Below, piece by piece: positions 4,059-5,671 of a stretch of DNA of 5,671 bases. Location of the stretch: assembly GCA_035656095.1 (NCBI GenBank), contig DASRTE010000231.1, forward strand, positions 1 through 5,671. Reading direction: 5' to 3'. This stretch comes from DASRTE01 sp035656095 (GTDB lineage Bacteria > Actinomycetota > Actinomycetes > Jiangellales > Jiangellaceae). The notes beneath the pieces were generated by a model, which was not told the origin of the DNA, searched no databases, and saw nothing but the letters and a program-made list of their open reading frames with translations. The number at the start of each line of letters is the position of its first letter. Position 1 is the first letter of the stretch. The position numbers were made by a program, and so were the translations under genes.

Positions 4059-4552
4059 GGCGGGAACCGGGCAGACGCGGGCGACGTCTCAAGAGTGTGC
4101 GAACCGAGCGGGCGGCGAGGTGGCCGACTCAGCTGGTCACGTGTGCGGCCGTGCTGGCTGCGCTCACGTCGGGACTGGCCGGCTGCGGCAGCGGCGACGA
4201 CGAGGTCGTCGTGACCGCGACGCCGGCGGCCTCGCCGGACGGTCCGCAGACGTCGCTGACCATCACCGTCGATGCCGGCGACGACGAGCCGCCGGTCGAA
4301 TCGACGCTGGCCTGCGACCCGACCGGAGGAACGCATCCGGACCCCGAAGCCGCGTGCGCGGCGCTCGCCGAACTCGACGCGGAGGCGTTCATGCCCGTCG
4401 CCGCCGATCAGATGTGTACCCAGATCTACGGCGGACCGGAGACGGCGACGGTGCGCGGCACCTGGCAGGGTGAACGGGTCGATGCGTCGTTCTCCCGGCA
4501 GAACGGGTGCGAGATCGCCCGGTGGGACGCCGCCGCCGGTCTGCTGGAATGA
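4049..4552 (+). CDS. SSI-family subtilisin inhibitor-like lipoprotein
   Basis: A 167-residue precursor. A basic n-region and hydrophobic segment (29-43) lead to a lipobox LAGC with Cys46, predicting lipidation and anchoring on the outer face of the membrane. A Gly/Asp/Pro linker follows (47-66). Residues 69-160 match Streptomyces subtilisin inhibitor (SSI, MEROPS I16). The match includes SLTITV, ACDPTGGTHPDPEAACAAL, MCTQIY, GTWQGERV and NGCEI. Cys89/Cys103 and Cys123/Cys154 correspond to the two SSI disulfides. The reactive bond (Met73-Val74 in SSI, two residues after Cys71) aligns with Gln125-Ile126, an unusual P1 residue. ATG 4049 has AAGGAG 12 nt upstream, both inside an inverted repeat. 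GTG 4097 would give a more ordinary 29-residue signal peptide and is a serious alternative. It faces the aldo/keto reductase tail-to-tail. Confidence 0.85.
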   Translation: MINGREPGRRGRRLKSVRTERAARWPTQLVTCAAVLAALTSGLAGCGSGDDEVVVTATPAASPDGPQTSLTITVDAGDDEPPVESTLACDPTGGTHPDPEAACAALAELDAEAFMPVAADQMCTQIYGGPETATVRGTWQGERVDASFSRQNGCEIARWDAAAGLLE

Positions 4553-4572
4553 CGGCGCGCAACCGTGGCGAC

Positions 4573-4607
4573 GCTCAGCCCCGCACTCGGCCGGCCGTCG
4601 GCTGAGC
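4573..4607. terminator. Possible bidirectional terminator between convergent genes
   Basis: GCTCAGCC (4573-4580) and GGCTGAGC (4600-4607) form a perfect 8-bp stem with a 19-nt GC-rich loop. It begins 20 nt after the SSI-like stop and includes the stop of the aldo/keto reductase. No T-tract follows on either strand, so this is a weak terminator call based on position and symmetry. Confidence 0.35.
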
Positions 4608-5606
4608 GGGGCCGGAGCCTGCCCCTGTCCGTTCGATCACGACGGCGATCTCGTCGAGGTCCGCCTCGTCGAGCGCCAGGCTGCCCGCGGCGAGCCACCC
4701 GTCGATCTGGTCCGGGCGCCTGGCACCGACGATCGCACCCGTGACCCCCCGGAAGGCTAGGGTCCACGCGACGGCGACGGCCGCCACCGGAACCGCATGC
4801 CGGTTCGCCACCGGACGCAGTCCGTCGGCCAGTGCCAGGTGCCGCGCGAGCGCCGGCTCGGCGAAGTCGGGATGGTGGCTTCGCCAGTCGTCCGGGGGCA
4901 GCGCGGCCACATCCGTGGCGCTGAGGGTGCCGGTGAGCAGGCCCGACACCATCGGGCTGTAGACGATCGCCGCGGTGTCATGGTCAGCGCACCATGGCAG
5001 GACGTCGGCAGCCGCATCGCGGTAGACGGCACTGAACTTCGGCTGGAGCGAGTCGACGTGGCCCAGCGCCTCGGCCGCGTCCAGCATGGACACGTCGTGG
5101 TTCGACAGCCCGACCGCGCGGACCTTGCCCTGGTCGCGAAGGTCGAGGAAGGCCGGCCAGTACTCCTCGATCGGCGTCCCGTCGGTGGGCGGCCAGTGCA
5201 TCTGGAGGAGATCGATGCGGTCGACCCCGAGCCTGCGAAGGGACGCGTCCACCTCGGCGCGGATGTTCGCGGGAGAGCCGACCAGGGCCGGCGGAGACAT
5301 GGGTTCGTCCGGTTTCCACCGCAGCCCGGCCTTGGTGAACACGTAGGGCCGGTCCCTTTCGGAGAGCCCACGCAGCGCTCGGCCCACGACCTGTTCAGAA
5401 TGGCCATGTCCGTAGATCGGTGCCGTGTCGATCCAGTTCACGCCGCGCTCGACCGCGCGGTGGATCGCAGCGACCGAGACCTCGTCGTCCTGCGCGCCCC
5501 AGGCATCCGGCCACCCGACGCCGCCGATCGCCCAGGCCCCGAACCCGACCCTGCTGACCCGCATGTCGGTGCGGCCGAAGGCCACGGTGGGCAGCGACGA
5601 GCTCAT
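4575..5606 (-). CDS. Aldo/keto reductase
   Basis: A 343-residue NADPH-dependent oxidoreductase of the AKR superfamily (TIM barrel, cytoplasmic). The N-terminus MSSSLPTVAFGRTDMRVSRVGFGAWAIGG has the usual first-strand pattern. The catalytic tetrad is intact: Asp60 and Tyr65 in WIDTAPIYGHGHSE, Lys92 in FTKAG and His137 in LLQMHWP. GLSNH (166-170) and VGARRPDQI (293-301) are the usual cofactor-side motifs. SPMVSGLLTG resembles the corresponding part of IolS-like (AKR11) enzymes. The physiological substrate cannot be told from sequence, though sugars or small aldehydes are typical of this branch. ATG 5604-5606 has GAGGAG (5612-5617) 5 nt upstream and overlaps the stop of the preceding gene by ATGA. 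This indicates an operon with translational coupling. Confidence 0.95.
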   Translation of the reverse strand: MSSSLPTVAFGRTDMRVSRVGFGAWAIGGVGWPDAWGAQDDEVSVAAIHRAVERGVNWIDTAPIYGHGHSEQVVGRALRGLSERDRPYVFTKAGLRWKPDEPMSPPALVGSPANIRAEVDASLRRLGVDRIDLLQMHWPPTDGTPIEEYWPAFLDLRDQGKVRAVGLSNHDVSMLDAAEALGHVDSLQPKFSAVYRDAAADVLPWCADHDTAAIVYSPMVSGLLTGTLSATDVAALPPDDWRSHHPDFAEPALARHLALADGLRPVANRHAVPVAAVAVAWTLAFRGVTGAIVGARRPDQIDGWLAAGSLALDEADLDEIAVVIERTGAGSGPAQPTAGRVRG

Positions 5607-5671
5607 CGGGTCTCCTCGAGCCAGGGCATCCAGACGCGCATCGTAGATGGTCCCCGGTCGGCCCAGGCGTA
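5603..5671 (-). CDS. C-terminal end of an unidentified gene, cut by window edge
   Basis: One minus-strand frame is open from the right edge to a TGA at 5603-5605, giving 22 residues that end in RVWMPWLEETR. Nearly all its third codon positions are G or C, unlike the two other minus-strand frames, which supports coding. Its stop overlaps the aldo/keto reductase ATG (ATGA), a common arrangement in operons. The fragment is too short to assign a family. Confidence 0.5.
   Translation of the reverse strand, partial: YAWADRGPSTMRVWMPWLEETR

Overview
This is a high-GC window (G or C at most third codon positions) from a chromosome of an actinomycete (Actinomycetota). The evidence is the gene order rpsF-ssb-rpsR-rplI, an SSB with a Gly/Pro-rich tail ending in DEPPF, a zinc-type S18, a DUF1707/TM2 protein, and a subtilisin-inhibitor-like (SSI) protein, a family found mainly in actinomycetes. 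I cannot name the genus with confidence.

Layout. Positions 1-432 (minus) hold a DUF1707-TM2 membrane protein cut by the left edge. Positions 485-2140 (minus) are the ribosomal/replication operon rpsF (S6), ssb, rpsR (S18) and rplI (L9). Its ~100-nt leader (2141-2243) is the most structured non-coding stretch here. It has a -10 box, a long hairpin with a bulged CCG that fits the known S6:S18 complex-binding mRNA motif, a smaller hairpin, and a CCUCCUG segment able to pair with the Shine-Dalgarno sequence. Positions 2441-2692 (plus) encode an 83-aa three-helix membrane protein, tail-to-tail with a 396-aa AAA/STAND-like ATPase with a C-terminal winged helix (2698-3888, minus). Positions 4049-4552 (plus) encode a predicted lipoprotein of the SSI protease-inhibitor family. 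Positions 4575-5606 (minus) encode an aldo/keto reductase that overlaps, by ATGA, the end of another gene cut by the right edge.

How the parts work together. S6, S18 and L9 are ribosomal proteins and SSB serves replication. The leader suggests that excess S6:S18 represses its own operon. The two divergent intergenic regions (2141-2440 and 3889-4048) each carry a 13-bp perfect inverted repeat with a GATCAT-GGC core. These bracket the small membrane protein and the ATPase. The second repeat contains the apparent start codon of the SSI lipoprotein. A further imperfect palindrome lies where the -35 of the ATPase promoter would be and is an operator candidate.

I found no CRISPR array, rRNA, tRNA, recognisable transposase or clear new multi-gene system. 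The interesting content is mostly regulatory structure plus the membrane-anchored inhibitor.
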